From Halopseudomonas litoralis (GTDB lineage: Bacteria > Pseudomonadota > Gammaproteobacteria > Pseudomonadales > Pseudomonadaceae), in contig NZ_LT629748.1 in the NCBI RefSeq assembly GCF_900105005.1, forward strand, positions 3,348,001-3,412,000: a stretch of 64,000 bases of DNA, written 5' to 3'. Made by a program: the position numbers and the translations under genes. Below the pieces are notes generated by a model, which saw only the letters and a program-made list of their open reading frames with translations, ran no database searches and had not been told where the DNA came from. Positions 8,219 to 16,723 of the stretch are shown piece by piece. Every line of letters starts with the position of its first letter. Positions within the stretch are counted from its first letter, which is position 1.

Positions 8219-8932
8219 ATGTCCGCTTCTGTTGTCGTCCAGGTGGGAATATCTGTCACTCGCTCGGATTCATCGATAGCCGAGACGCTCGCAAAACACC
8301 TCGAACTCGCTCATGGGCAGGAGCTGCGCGCGTCACTGAAAAATATCAGCGGCCTGATACTGCCGCCGGAGAACTGCCTCGATATCGATGTTGCCGAGCT
8401 GGCCAGTACACGGCCTGACCTACCAACCGAAGAAGAGCACAGGTTGGCGGACCCATTGCGGCTGGACCACTTTCTCATGCGGGTGCATGCCTATGCCGGG
8501 TGGCAGAGGCTGAACGCATCGGGGCTGTCGCGCGGGGCACTAGTGGGCTTTCATTCGCGCTACAAGTACCAGCTCATGGCCAGCTCACCTCGCGCCTATC
8601 GGGAGCTGGGGCATCGCCTCGGCCAGAGTGCTGACGAGCCGCTGGAGCCCTTCGCCAAGGCCTATTTCAGCGCCCTGATGCAGGCCTTGGGCACACTTCC
8701 GACACCGGGTTTGCACACCAATGTACTGATGCACATAGGGGGTTACTTCAGACGCCATCTCGATTCTGCTGCGCGGCAGCAACTGGAAATCAGCATTCTG
8801 CACTACCGCCGCGGCATCGTGCCGCTGACCACGCCGCTGTGTCTGCTCCGCTATCATCTGAGCAGACATCCCGATCCTTATCTGTCCAACCAGGTTTATC
8901 TACATCCTCACACGCTGATCTGTGATGTCTAA
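8219..8932 (+). CDS. YbgA-like DUF1722 protein with unrecognised N-terminal extension
   Basis: About 237 residues if started at 8219; an ATG at 8156 in frame would add 21 poorly coding residues, and neither start has a strong ribosome binding site. The C-terminal ~140 residues are DUF1722: RLNASGLSRGALVGFHSRYKYQLMA, HTNVLMHIGGYFRRHLD and the final LSNQVYLHPH. In E. coli ybgA precedes the photolyase gene phr, as here (18 bp gap). Many proteins of this family carry DUF523 in front of DUF1722; the first ~85 residues here lack the DUF523 cysteine motifs and match nothing I know. A role in light or DNA-damage response is inferred from context only. Confidence 0.7.
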   Translation: MSASVVVQVGISVTRSDSSIAETLAKHLELAHGQELRASLKNISGLILPPENCLDIDVAELASTRPDLPTEEEHRLADPLRLDHFLMRVHAYAGWQRLNASGLSRGALVGFHSRYKYQLMASSPRAYRELGHRLGQSADEPLEPFAKAYFSALMQALGTLPTPGLHTNVLMHIGGYFRRHLDSAARQQLEISILHYRRGIVPLTTPLCLLRYHLSRHPDPYLSNQVYLHPHTLICDV

Positions 8933-8950
8933 CTCTTCTGGAATAACGCA

Positions 8951-10381
8951 ATGCAACTGATCTGGTTTCGCAACGACCTGCGCGTGCATGACAACACCGC
9001 ATTGCTCACAGCAATGCAAGAGGGCCCCACCCTTGCGCTGTTTCTGCTCAGCCCTGGCCAATGGCGCACCCATGATGACGCCTCCGCCAAGGTCGACTTC
9101 CAGCTGCGCAACCTCAGGGTATTGGCTGACGAGCTCGAGCAATTGAATGTTCCGCTGTTGGTTCGCACGGCAGACACCTGGGACGGCGCGCCGACAGTGC
9201 TGACCGAACTCTGCCGCGAGCATCGCATCCGCGGCGTCCATGTCAACGAAGAGTATGGTGTCAATGAGACCGCCCGGGATCGATCCGTGGCCAGGCAACT
9301 GGCCGAACAGAAGGTCGGCTTCAATCCCCATCTTGACCAGCTGCTGTTTCGACCCGGTACGCTGTTAACGCGCGCGGGCAGCTATTTCAAGGTATTCAGT
9401 CAGTTCCGCAAGGCCTGCCTGCAGCAGTTGAGCCTGGCGCCGCCCCGCTGTCTGCCCCTGCCGCAGCCACAAAAGCCCATAGGCATTCACAGCGATCCGA
9501 TACCCGCCAGCGTGACTGGTTTTGCCACCCCCGACGAAACACTGCGCGCGCATTGGCCAGCAGGCGAGCAAGCCGCCCGGCAACGTCTGCAGCTGTTTGC
9601 CGATGATCACCTGCATGAGTATGACGAACAACGCGACCTGCCCGCCGAACCCGGAACCAGCCAGCTGTCGCCCTATCTGACCACTGGTGTACTCTCGCCG
9701 CGCCAATGCCTGCATGCCGCGCTGATGATCAATCAGGGCGAGCTGGACAGCGGAAACACCGGCGTAACGACCTGGATCAATGAGCTGCTATGGCGGGAGT
9801 TCTACAAGCATATTCTGGTCGGCTACCCGCGCGTATCACGCCACCGAGCGTTCCGCTCGCATACCGAAGCTGTCCCCTGGCGCGATGCACCGGAGGAGCT
9901 GCTCGCCTGGCAGCAAGGGCGCACCGGCTTTCCGCTGATCGATGCGGCCATGCGCCAACTGCTTGCTACCGGCTGGATGCATAACCGGCTGCGCATGGTA
10001 GTGGCCATGTTTCTCAGCAAGAACCTGTTGATTGATTGGCGTCAGGGTGAGCGGTTTTTCATGCAGCATCTGATCGATGGGGATCTGGCTGCGAATAACG
10101 GCGGCTGGCAGTGGAGTTCATCGACCGGAACCGATGCGGTGCCGTGGTTTCGCCTGTTCAACCCAATCACTCAATCCCAGCGCTTTGACCCGCAGGGGCG
10201 CTTTATCAAGCACTGGTTGCCGGAATTAGGTGAGTTGGATCGGCGTGATATTCATGACCCCTCGCCCATTTCCCGGGCGATATGCGGCTACCCTGCCCCG
10301 ATCATCGACCTGGCTGACAGCCGAGCGCGGGCATTGGCGGCATTCAGGAATCTGCCACCACCGGGTTCTGATCTGGATTGA
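8951..10381 (+). CDS. phrB: Deoxyribodipyrimidine photolyase
   Basis: 476-residue class I CPD photolyase, repairing cyclobutane pyrimidine dimers with light using FADH- and an antenna chromophore. The N-terminal Rossmann antenna domain begins MQLIWFRNDLRVHDN. The C-terminal FAD domain shows WINELLWREFYKHIL, GRTGFPLIDAAMRQL, TGWMHNRLRMVVAMFL and LAANNGGWQWSSSTGTDA, with the Trp and Asn residues of the flavin and substrate pocket. Length matches E. coli Phr (472). It is probably co-transcribed with the YbgA-like gene upstream and is convergent with the porin gene. Confidence 0.95.
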   Translation: MQLIWFRNDLRVHDNTALLTAMQEGPTLALFLLSPGQWRTHDDASAKVDFQLRNLRVLADELEQLNVPLLVRTADTWDGAPTVLTELCREHRIRGVHVNEEYGVNETARDRSVARQLAEQKVGFNPHLDQLLFRPGTLLTRAGSYFKVFSQFRKACLQQLSLAPPRCLPLPQPQKPIGIHSDPIPASVTGFATPDETLRAHWPAGEQAARQRLQLFADDHLHEYDEQRDLPAEPGTSQLSPYLTTGVLSPRQCLHAALMINQGELDSGNTGVTTWINELLWREFYKHILVGYPRVSRHRAFRSHTEAVPWRDAPEELLAWQQGRTGFPLIDAAMRQLLATGWMHNRLRMVVAMFLSKNLLIDWRQGERFFMQHLIDGDLAANNGGWQWSSSTGTDAVPWFRLFNPITQSQRFDPQGRFIKHWLPELGELDRRDIHDPSPISRAICGYPAPIIDLADSRARALAAFRNLPPPGSDLD

Positions 10382-10392
10382 GAGGGGGGAGT

Positions 10393-10430
10393 GGCGCGGT
10401 AGAGAGCCGAATTAGCCTCTGTACCGCGCC
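10393..10430. terminator. Stem-loop between convergent phrB and porin genes
   Basis: GGCGCGGTA pairs with TACCGCGCC, with a further AGAG/CTCT pairing inside. There is no T-run on either side, so it may be an intrinsic terminator of a weak kind or an RNA 3'-end protector for both convergent transcripts. Confidence 0.45.
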
Positions 10431-10445
10431 GGGAGGGCACAGTGC

Positions 10446-11762
10446 TTAGAGAATGTTCATCGGGAAGTCGATGAAGATGCGCACTTCGTTGCCGTCTTGG
10501 TGATGATTGCGCTCAGCATTACGGAAGTTATTCGAAACCCGCAATACAGAGCTACGCAGGCGCACGCTCATATCCTTGGCAGCGCCGCTCTGGACGACAT
10601 ATTTGAACTGGTTGAAGATTTCACGCTCGGTACCAGTACCGTTCGCACCCAAATCAATATCGGTGCCGCGGATATAGGCGATGTTATAGCTCAGACCCGG
10701 AATACCAAACTGGGTAAAATCCAGACCATAACCCAGCTGCCATGAGCGCTCATCTTCTTGGTTAAAGTCGGACCAGAAGGAGTTGGCAACCCAGATGGTA
10801 GTGCCACCATCACCTACAGCACCTTCATTCTGGTAGAAGCCATAGTTGTAACCGGTGTCACCGCTGCTGCGCTGGTAGGCCAGAGTGAAATCATGCGGAC
10901 CGGTGGCGTAGTTGGCTGACAGGCTCCACAGGTTGTTGCGATCACCCGCGCCATCCCACTTCTTGTCCTGCTTGGTGCGGTAGCCGCTGAAGTCCAGGGT
11001 CAGGGTATCCCCTTCGTTCAGAGGGCGGATGTAATTCAGGTTGGCATACTGACGCTTGAGCACATCTTCAACATCCGAGGCATACAGAGCAGTACGGATA
11101 TTGTCGTTGAACTGGTAGCTACCACCCAGCACCTCGATGGAGTTCAGCTCGCCGCTGTCACGACCTTCATCACTTTTGCGATGCTGGGCATGGAAACGAC
11201 CGGCATGTACGGTCAGACCATCGATTTCGTTGGAGGTGATCATTGTACCGGTATAGGCTTCCGGCAGCAGACGGCTGTCGTCATGGCTTAGCACCGGCAA
11301 CACCGGACGCTGGTCACCGTAGCTCAGCACGGTTTTCGAGAAACGTGCCTTGACCGCTGCACCAGCGTGGGCCATATCACGTTCAACATCCGTGATACGT
11401 GAACCTGCAGCAGGGTTAGCCGGATCGATCAGCTCACGATCAACCATAAAGAAGTCGATACCACCATTGCCAGCACGACCTCTACCACTGTCCAGACGAT
11501 AGCCATACATACCGAAGGCATCCACACCGAAACCCACCTTGCCTTGGGTAAAGCCGGAGTTGAAAGTCAGAACCGCGCCCTGTCCCCATTCGGTGCTATC
11601 AGCACGGCCATCGTAATAATCACGATTCATATAGGCATTGCGCAAAAACAGATCAAGACTGCTGTCTTCGACAAAACCATTGGAATCCGCCTGGCTGGCA
11701 GCCAGTGCGGGAGCGGAGGTCATCAGAGCCAGTGCAATGGCGCTCAGTTTGTATTTAGTCAT
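10446..11762 (-). CDS. OprD-family outer-membrane porin
   Basis: 438-residue OprD-type specific porin, an 18-strand barrel in Pseudomonas that admits amino acids, peptides or aromatic acids. Residues 1-21 are a signal peptide (LSAIALALMTSAPALA, cleavage before ASQ). The mature start GFVEDSSLDLFLRNAYMNRDYY and the segment TEWGQGAVLTFNSGFTQGKVGFGVDAFGMYG are characteristic; the C-terminus ends in a barrel-strand pattern before NIL. An ATG 42 nt further upstream would spoil the signal peptide. The substrate cannot be read from sequence. A monocistronic unit is likely, as arsB behind it ends 134 bp upstream. Confidence 0.92.
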   Translation of the reverse strand: MTKYKLSAIALALMTSAPALAASQADSNGFVEDSSLDLFLRNAYMNRDYYDGRADSTEWGQGAVLTFNSGFTQGKVGFGVDAFGMYGYRLDSGRGRAGNGGIDFFMVDRELIDPANPAAGSRITDVERDMAHAGAAVKARFSKTVLSYGDQRPVLPVLSHDDSRLLPEAYTGTMITSNEIDGLTVHAGRFHAQHRKSDEGRDSGELNSIEVLGGSYQFNDNIRTALYASDVEDVLKRQYANLNYIRPLNEGDTLTLDFSGYRTKQDKKWDGAGDRNNLWSLSANYATGPHDFTLAYQRSSGDTGYNYGFYQNEGAVGDGGTTIWVANSFWSDFNQEDERSWQLGYGLDFTQFGIPGLSYNIAYIRGTDIDLGANGTGTEREIFNQFKYVVQSGAAKDMSVRLRSSVLRVSNNFRNAERNHHQDGNEVRIFIDFPMNIL

Positions 11763-11896
11763 TTGGATGCCATAGATGCTGTTGTAATTAGTGTTGGACC
11801 CCATTACCAGCCAATAACTGCTGTAACGGGATGGTCACGCATTATCCATATTCTGAAAGGTTTTCCTAGCGCGACGAAAAGCCACATTCACGGGGG

Positions 11897-13201
11897 TTAT
11901 GGCAATACCGGTAGCCATAACGCCAACGCCACCAGCGTCGCCAGCAGCACCGGCGGAGTGATCAACAAACCGATCTTCATATATTGCCCCCAGCCGATCC
12001 GGTAGCCCTTGCCGGCCAGCACGTGCAGCCAGAGCAAGGTCGCCAGGCTGCCGATGGGGGTGAATTTGGGACCCAGGTCGTTGCCAATGACATTGGCATA
12101 GATCATCAATTCACGCGTGGCAGCAGGCACCTGCGCCTGATCGATGGCCAGCGCACCTACCAACGTGGAGGGCAGGTTGTTCATCACCGAGGCGACAATC
12201 GCTGACAGGAACCCAGTTCCGACCGTGGCGATGAAATCGCCCTGTTGCGCCAGCCATTCCAGCGCCCGCGCACCGTAGCCGGTCAGCCCGGCGTTGCCCA
12301 GGCCATAGACCACCAGATACATGCCGATCGAGAACAGCACGATCTGCCAGGGCGCGCCGCGCAGAGCTGCTGTCACTGACACCACCGCGCCGCGCCCCAG
12401 CCGCCACCAGCGCCCGGCGATGGCCATCAGCAATACGGCTGCCGTACCGGTCACCAGAGCGATGGGGACTCCCAGAGGGGCCGTGACGAAGTACGCCAGC
12501 AGCAATATCGTCAGCAGCGGAAAGGCGGCGCGAAACACCAGCAGGTCCTTGATCGCCGATTGCGGCGAATCGAGTTCCGTCATCGAGTAGCGCAGCGGAA
12601 TGCGTCGACCGAAGGCGATCCACAGCACGATCAGGGTCGTCATCAACGCCACCATATTGACCGGCACCATGACCGCCGCATAGCGATCAAAGCTGATGCC
12701 AAAATAATTGGCACTGACGATATTGACCAGATTGGAGATCACCAGCGGCAGGCTGGTGGTATCGGCGACGAAGCCGGTGGCGATGATGAAAGCCAGAGCC
12801 GCAGGCGGCGAGAAGTTCAGCCGCAGCAGGATGGCGACCACGATGGGCGTCAGCAGCAGCGCAGCGCCGTCATTGGCAAAAAAGGCAGCGATCACCGCGC
12901 CGAGCACCACAATCAACGGAAACAGCAGGTGCCCGCGACCGTTGCCCCAGCGGGCCACGTGCAGCGCCGCCCAGGTGAAGTAACCGGCCTCGTCCAGAAT
13001 CAGCGAAATGATGATCAGCGCGACAAAAGTGAAGGTAGCGTCCCAGACGATACCCCATACCACTCCTACATCCGACCAGTGCACCACTCCCAGCAGCAGC
13101 GCCACCAAAGCACCGCCCAAAGCGCTCCAACCAATACCCAGCCCCTTGGGCTGCCAGATCACCAATATCAGGGTGACGACGAAAATAGCCAGTGCCAGCA
13201 T
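11897..13201 (-). CDS. arsB: Arsenite efflux antiporter ArsB
   Basis: 434-residue integral membrane protein that expels arsenite or antimonite in exchange for protons. It has about 12 hydrophobic segments and ArsB family stretches such as AAFFANDGAALLLTPIV, TGFVADTTSLPLVISNLVNIVSA, and MNNLPSTLVGALAIDQA followed by YANVIGNDLGPKFTPIGSLATLLWLHVL. Length fits the family (about 430). It is the last gene of the ars operon, 15 bp after arsH. No arsA ATPase is present, so efflux would run on the proton motive force. Confidence 0.95.
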   Translation of the reverse strand: MLALAIFVVTLILVIWQPKGLGIGWSALGGALVALLLGVVHWSDVGVVWGIVWDATFTFVALIIISLILDEAGYFTWAALHVARWGNGRGHLLFPLIVVLGAVIAAFFANDGAALLLTPIVVAILLRLNFSPPAALAFIIATGFVADTTSLPLVISNLVNIVSANYFGISFDRYAAVMVPVNMVALMTTLIVLWIAFGRRIPLRYSMTELDSPQSAIKDLLVFRAAFPLLTILLLAYFVTAPLGVPIALVTGTAAVLLMAIAGRWWRLGRGAVVSVTAALRGAPWQIVLFSIGMYLVVYGLGNAGLTGYGARALEWLAQQGDFIATVGTGFLSAIVASVMNNLPSTLVGALAIDQAQVPAATRELMIYANVIGNDLGPKFTPIGSLATLLWLHVLAGKGYRIGWGQYMKIGLLITPPVLLATLVALALWLPVLP

Positions 13202-13216
13202 CGAGTGACCTTGCGC

Positions 13217-13945
13217 TCAGTGGGTACTTTGGTTGACGCGCCGTGACACCGCTTCGGCGCTCTCGACCCGTTCCGAATAGCGATCGGTGAGGTAACTGGA
13301 GCGCCCACGGGTCAACCAGGTAAATTTCACCAACTCCTCACAAACATCGACCACCCGCAGATACAGGGGCGAAGCGCGCATGCGCCCCGCCTCATCGAAC
13401 TCGGCAAAGGCCCTGGGTACCGACGATTGATTGGGGATGGTGACCATGCGCATCCAACGCCCGAGGATGCGCATCTGGTTGACGGCATTGAAACTCTGGC
13501 TTCCGCCGGAAACTTCCATCACGGCCAGGGTCTTGCCCTGGGTAGGACGGACACCGCCCAGCGCCAGCGGAATCCAGTCGATCTGCGTCTTCATTATCCC
13601 GGTCATCGCACCATGGCGCTCCGGACTGACCCAGAGCATGCCTTCGGACCACTCCGCCAACTCGCGCAATTCCTGCACCTTGGGATGGTCTGCATCGACA
13701 TCATCCGGCAGCGGCAAGCCGGAGGGATTGAAGGTGCGTACTTCGCAGCCATACCAGCGCAGCAGTCTTGCCGCCTCTTCCGACGCCAGGCGTGAAAAGG
13801 AACGTTCACGCAATGATCCGTACAGAACCAGAATGCGGGGCGGGTGCTGTGGTGCATCCGGACCGGCCAAAGCCGCCACATCGATCGGATGCAGCTGCTC
13901 CGGGTCGATATTGGGCAGATCATCCAGGGTATCGGACTCGATCAT
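13217..13945 (-). CDS. arsH: Organoarsenical oxidase/NADPH:FMN reductase ArsH
   Basis: 242-residue flavodoxin-like protein. ArsH oxidises trivalent organoarsenicals to the less toxic pentavalent form using FMN and NADPH. The FMN phosphate site [22 protein letters not shown] is present, followed by [21 protein letters not shown] and [21 protein letters not shown], all typical of ArsH. The start at 13945 has GAGAGG upstream and overlaps the arsC stop by 4 nt, so translation is coupled. Its presence suggests defence against methylated or aromatic arsenicals as well as inorganic arsenic. Confidence 0.94.
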   Translation of the reverse strand: MIESDTLDDLPNIDPEQLHPIDVAALAGPDAPQHPPRILVLYGSLRERSFSRLASEEAARLLRWYGCEVRTFNPSGLPLPDDVDADHPKVQELRELAEWSEGMLWVSPERHGAMTGIMKTQIDWIPLALGGVRPTQGKTLAVMEVSGGSQSFNAVNQMRILGRWMRMVTIPNQSSVPRAFAEFDEAGRMRASPLYLRVVDVCEELVKFTWLTRGRSSYLTDRYSERVESAEAVSRRVNQSTH

Positions 13946-14355
13946 TTCGCCTCTCCCGAATGATGGATGATCTCGCCGTCTTCCTTGGTGAAGGTGGCTA
14001 CCGGATTGTCCAGCAGATCCAATACCCGCTCCGAAGGACGGCACAACCGGGCGCCCTTATCGGTGACCACGATGGGACGGTTGATCAGGATCGGATGGGC
14101 GATCATGGCATCCAGCAGTTGGTCATCGGTAAGGGCAGGGTCATCGAGATTGAGTTCCTCGTAAGGTGTCCCCTTGCGCCGCAGCAATTCCCGTGGAGGC
14201 AATTCCATCAGGGTAAGCAGTTCAACCAGACGCTCCCGCGTCGGCGGGGATATGAGGTATTCGATCACGTCCGGCGTCTCGCCGGAGGCCTCGATCATCG
14301 CCAGCGTATTGCGCGAGGTTCCACAGGCGGGGTTGTGATAGATCAGCGGTTTCAT
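13942..14355 (-). CDS. arsC: Glutaredoxin-dependent arsenate reductase ArsC
   Basis: 137-residue reductase of the ArsC/Spx fold that converts arsenate to arsenite for export. The active-site cysteine C11 lies in [11 protein letters not shown], and the later arginine-containing segments [12 protein letters not shown] and [19 protein letters not shown] are as in the glutaredoxin-linked E. coli class. It starts 4 bp after the arsR stop and overlaps arsH by 4 nt. Length is normal. Confidence 0.95.
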   Translation of the reverse strand: MKPLIYHNPACGTSRNTLAMIEASGETPDVIEYLISPPTRERLVELLTLMELPPRELLRRKGTPYEELNLDDPALTDDQLLDAMIAHPILINRPIVVTDKGARLCRPSERVLDLLDNPVATFTKEDGEIIHHSGEAK

Positions 14356-14359
14356 GAAT

Positions 14360-14704
14360 TTATTCCTGACTCTTGGCGCATGTGTCTGGCGAGGTGTTGA
14401 GTGGATCGCAGACTTCCGGGTGACCTGCGCAGCAATCGCGCACCAGGAACTGAACGATGTCATTCATATGGGCCAGGTTTGCGCGATAGATGATCGACCG
14501 GCTCTGCCGACGAGAGGACACCCAGCCTGCCCGCTGCAATACGGCCAGATGCGCCGACATGGTGTTGTGCGGCACCGACAGTTGGCGCGCTATCTCGCCG
14601 GCCGCGAGCCCCTCCGGCTCATGCCGCACAAGAAGGCGAAAGGCTTCCAGACGAGTTTCCTGAGAAAGCGCAGCAAAGCCGACAACGGCATTATTTATTT
14701 CCAT
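14360..14704 (-). CDS. arsR: ArsR-family arsenic-responsive repressor
   Basis: 114-residue winged-helix repressor at the head of the ars operon. The recognition helix region is EIARQLSVPHNTMSAHLAVLQRAG. The E. coli-type metal site CVC in that helix is absent; instead a C-terminal CC pair (C91, C92) and C99 resemble the C-terminal three-cysteine arsenite site of the Acidithiobacillus-type ArsR. It should bind its own promoter and release on arsenite binding. The start codon lies only about 8 nt beyond the apparent -10 element, so the transcript may be leaderless or nearly so. Confidence 0.93.
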   Translation of the reverse strand: MEINNAVVGFAALSQETRLEAFRLLVRHEPEGLAAGEIARQLSVPHNTMSAHLAVLQRAGWVSSRRQSRSIIYRANLAHMNDIVQFLVRDCCAGHPEVCDPLNTSPDTCAKSQE

Positions 14705-14711
14705 GCGTCCA

Positions 14712-14740
14712 AACATATAGACAAATGAAAAAACTGTCAA
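14712..14740 (-). promoter_or_regulatory. arsRCHB promoter, with overlapping operator likely
   Basis: On the minus strand a consensus TTGACA (14740-14735) and TATGTT (14717-14712) are separated by 17 bp. The predicted transcription start falls at about 14705, next to the arsR ATG at 14704. An ArsR operator probably overlaps the AT-rich spacer. Confidence 0.6.
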
Positions 14741-14918
14741 TGCTTTATCTCTGGCAGCAGGCCTTGCGCGCTGGCGGTCGCAACGGAAAATATCCCGTAG
14801 CAATTACCCTCCCGCCGGCCTCTTCCAATCGACCCACGGTCATGTCAGTTTGAATCAACTCATGCATACTCAGGCCATGGAATTCAGTCTTCCACCCACC
14901 CCAAAGAGGTCCCGTTTC

Positions 14919-16106
14919 ATGTGGTACAACGGCTTACTTGATCCATCTGGCTGGCAGTTGCTGGCAATTATTCTGGTACTGACGCACATTACCATCGTCA
15001 GCGTAACGGTCTACCTGCATCGCTATTCGGCGCACCGCTCGCTGGAGCTGCACCCTGCGCTGAAACATTTTTTCCGCTTCTGGCTGTGGCTGACCACCAG
15101 CATGAATACCCGCGAGTGGACCGCCATTCACCGCAAGCACCACGCCAAATGCGAAACCCCGGACGACCCCCACAGCCCGGTGCAGAAAGGTCTGTCGACA
15201 GTGCTGCGCAAGGGTGCCGAACTCTACATGGAAGAGTCGAAGAACGAGGATACGCTGCGTATCTACGGCAAGAATTGCCCGGATGACTGGGTCGAGCGCA
15301 ACCTTTATGGACGCTTTCGCAACGCCGGTATCGTCAGCATGCTGCTGATCGATCTGGCGCTGTTCGGGGTGCTCGGCCTGACCGTCTGGGCAGTGCAGAT
15401 GATGTGGATTCCGCTACTGGCCGCCGGCGTGGTCAACGGCCTCGGCCACGCCGTGGGTTACCGCAACTTCGAGTGCAAGGACGCGGCAACCAACATTCTG
15501 CCCTGGGGCATCCTGATCGGCGGTGAAGAGCTGCATAACAACCACCATACCTACCCCAACTCGGCCAAGCTGTCGGTGAAGAAATGGGAGTTCGACATGG
15601 GCTGGCTGTGGATTCGTCTGTTCAGCGCACTGGGTCTGGCCAGTGTACGGCGCACCGCACCGATTGCCCATCGTATCGAGGGCAAGCAGACCCTGGACAT
15701 GGATACTGCCATGGCCATTCTCAATAACCGCTTCCAGATCATGGCGCATTACCGCAAACAGGTGATCAAGCCCCTCGCCCAACAGGAGATGCACCGGGTG
15801 GATGAGTCGGTACGTCACTTGTTTCGCCGCGCCAAACGCTTGCTGGGACGGGAGCCCAGCCTGCTTGAACCGCAGCAGGAGGCGAAGATCCAGACCATTC
15901 TGGAGCAAAGCCAATCGCTGCGTATCATCTACGAAAAGCGCCTCGCGCTGCAGCAGATCTGGACCCGCACCAGCAGCAACGGCCACGAAATGCTGCAGGC
16001 ACTGAGCGACTGGTGCACCCAGGCCGAGGCCACCGGCATCAAGGCGTTGAGGGATTTTGCTGCGCAGCTACGCACCTACTCATTGCAGCCGGCCGTTCCG
16101 GCCTGA
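14919..16106 (+). CDS. desA: Aerobic fatty-acid desaturase (acyl-lipid or acyl-CoA delta-9)
   Basis: 395-residue integral membrane di-iron desaturase that introduces a double bond into fatty acyl chains using O2. The three histidine boxes are HRYSAHR, HRKHHAKCE and HNNHH, with hydrophobic segments around them and a long C-terminal helical tail (about residues 270-395). The start at 14919 (MWYNGLLD) has AGAGGT eight nt upstream and matches Pseudomonas DesA; ATGs at 14850 and 14877 would give 9-23 extra residues. No reductase partner lies next to it. It resembles P. aeruginosa DesA more than DesB, by memory only. Confidence 0.88.
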   Translation: MWYNGLLDPSGWQLLAIILVLTHITIVSVTVYLHRYSAHRSLELHPALKHFFRFWLWLTTSMNTREWTAIHRKHHAKCETPDDPHSPVQKGLSTVLRKGAELYMEESKNEDTLRIYGKNCPDDWVERNLYGRFRNAGIVSMLLIDLALFGVLGLTVWAVQMMWIPLLAAGVVNGLGHAVGYRNFECKDAATNILPWGILIGGEELHNNHHTYPNSAKLSVKKWEFDMGWLWIRLFSALGLASVRRTAPIAHRIEGKQTLDMDTAMAILNNRFQIMAHYRKQVIKPLAQQEMHRVDESVRHLFRRAKRLLGREPSLLEPQQEAKIQTILEQSQSLRIIYEKRLALQQIWTRTSSNGHEMLQALSDWCTQAEATGIKALRDFAAQLRTYSLQPAVPA

Positions 16107-16121
16107 CAACACCCGTAACAG

Positions 16122-16142
16122 GCGCCCCCTAAGCGGGCGCCC
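16122..16142 (+). terminator. GC-rich stem-loop after the desaturase
   Basis: GGCGCCC pairs with GGGCGCC around a seven-base loop, starting 16 nt after the desA stop. No T-run follows, so termination efficiency is doubtful. Confidence 0.35.
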
Positions 16143-16291
16143 GGGGATCAAACCACTTCACTGGTCCGCGTAGCCGGGTGGACGAAGCAGTCGCGTGGAC
16201 TATACTGCGACCGTACGCCGCAACACTCCCGATTCCAGAGTGGGACCCGGCGACAGGATTTCACTCGCTCAACGAAGAGGATCACCTCCCG

Positions 16292-16723
16292 ATGGCTACT
16301 GCCGACCGAACCTATCTATACGCCCCTCACCCCTTGCATGCGATATTTCTCGCTGGCTCCATCCCCTTGTTTCTCGGTGCCATGCTGAGTGATTTCGCCT
16401 ATTCATCGAGCTATCACATCCAATGGAACAACTTCGCCTCCTGGTTGATCGCCGGCGGACTGGTGTTCGCTGGCCTGGCCATCCTCTGCGGCATCATCGG
16501 GCTTTTCCGCGCCGATGGTCGTCATGGGCGCGCGCTGCTTTCCCTGCTGCTGCTGGTGGCAACCTGGATCATCGGCTTCATCAATGCCCTGATTCACGCC
16601 AAGGATGCCTGGGCGAGCATGCCTACCGGGCTGGTACTGTCGGTGATAGTCACGATATTGGCCTGTATCGCCGCCTGGTTGGGCTTGGCTCTGGTACGCA
16701 CACGCACGGGAGGTGAAGTATGA
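16292..16723 (+). CDS. DUF2231 family membrane protein
   Basis: 143-residue inner-membrane protein with four hydrophobic segments; the start HPLHAIFLAGSIPLFLGAMLSDFAY is the DUF2231 signature. The start at 16292 gives the family N-terminus; an upstream ATG at 16178 would add 38 non-membrane residues. Its stop overlaps the ATG of the following PQQ-type dehydrogenase by 4 nt, so the two are translationally coupled. DUF2231 proteins next to soluble or lipoprotein dehydrogenases may serve as membrane electron-transfer or anchoring partners, but no function is proven. Confidence 0.8.
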   Translation: MATADRTYLYAPHPLHAIFLAGSIPLFLGAMLSDFAYSSSYHIQWNNFASWLIAGGLVFAGLAILCGIIGLFRADGRHGRALLSLLLLVATWIIGFINALIHAKDAWASMPTGLVLSVIVTILACIAAWLGLALVRTRTGGEV

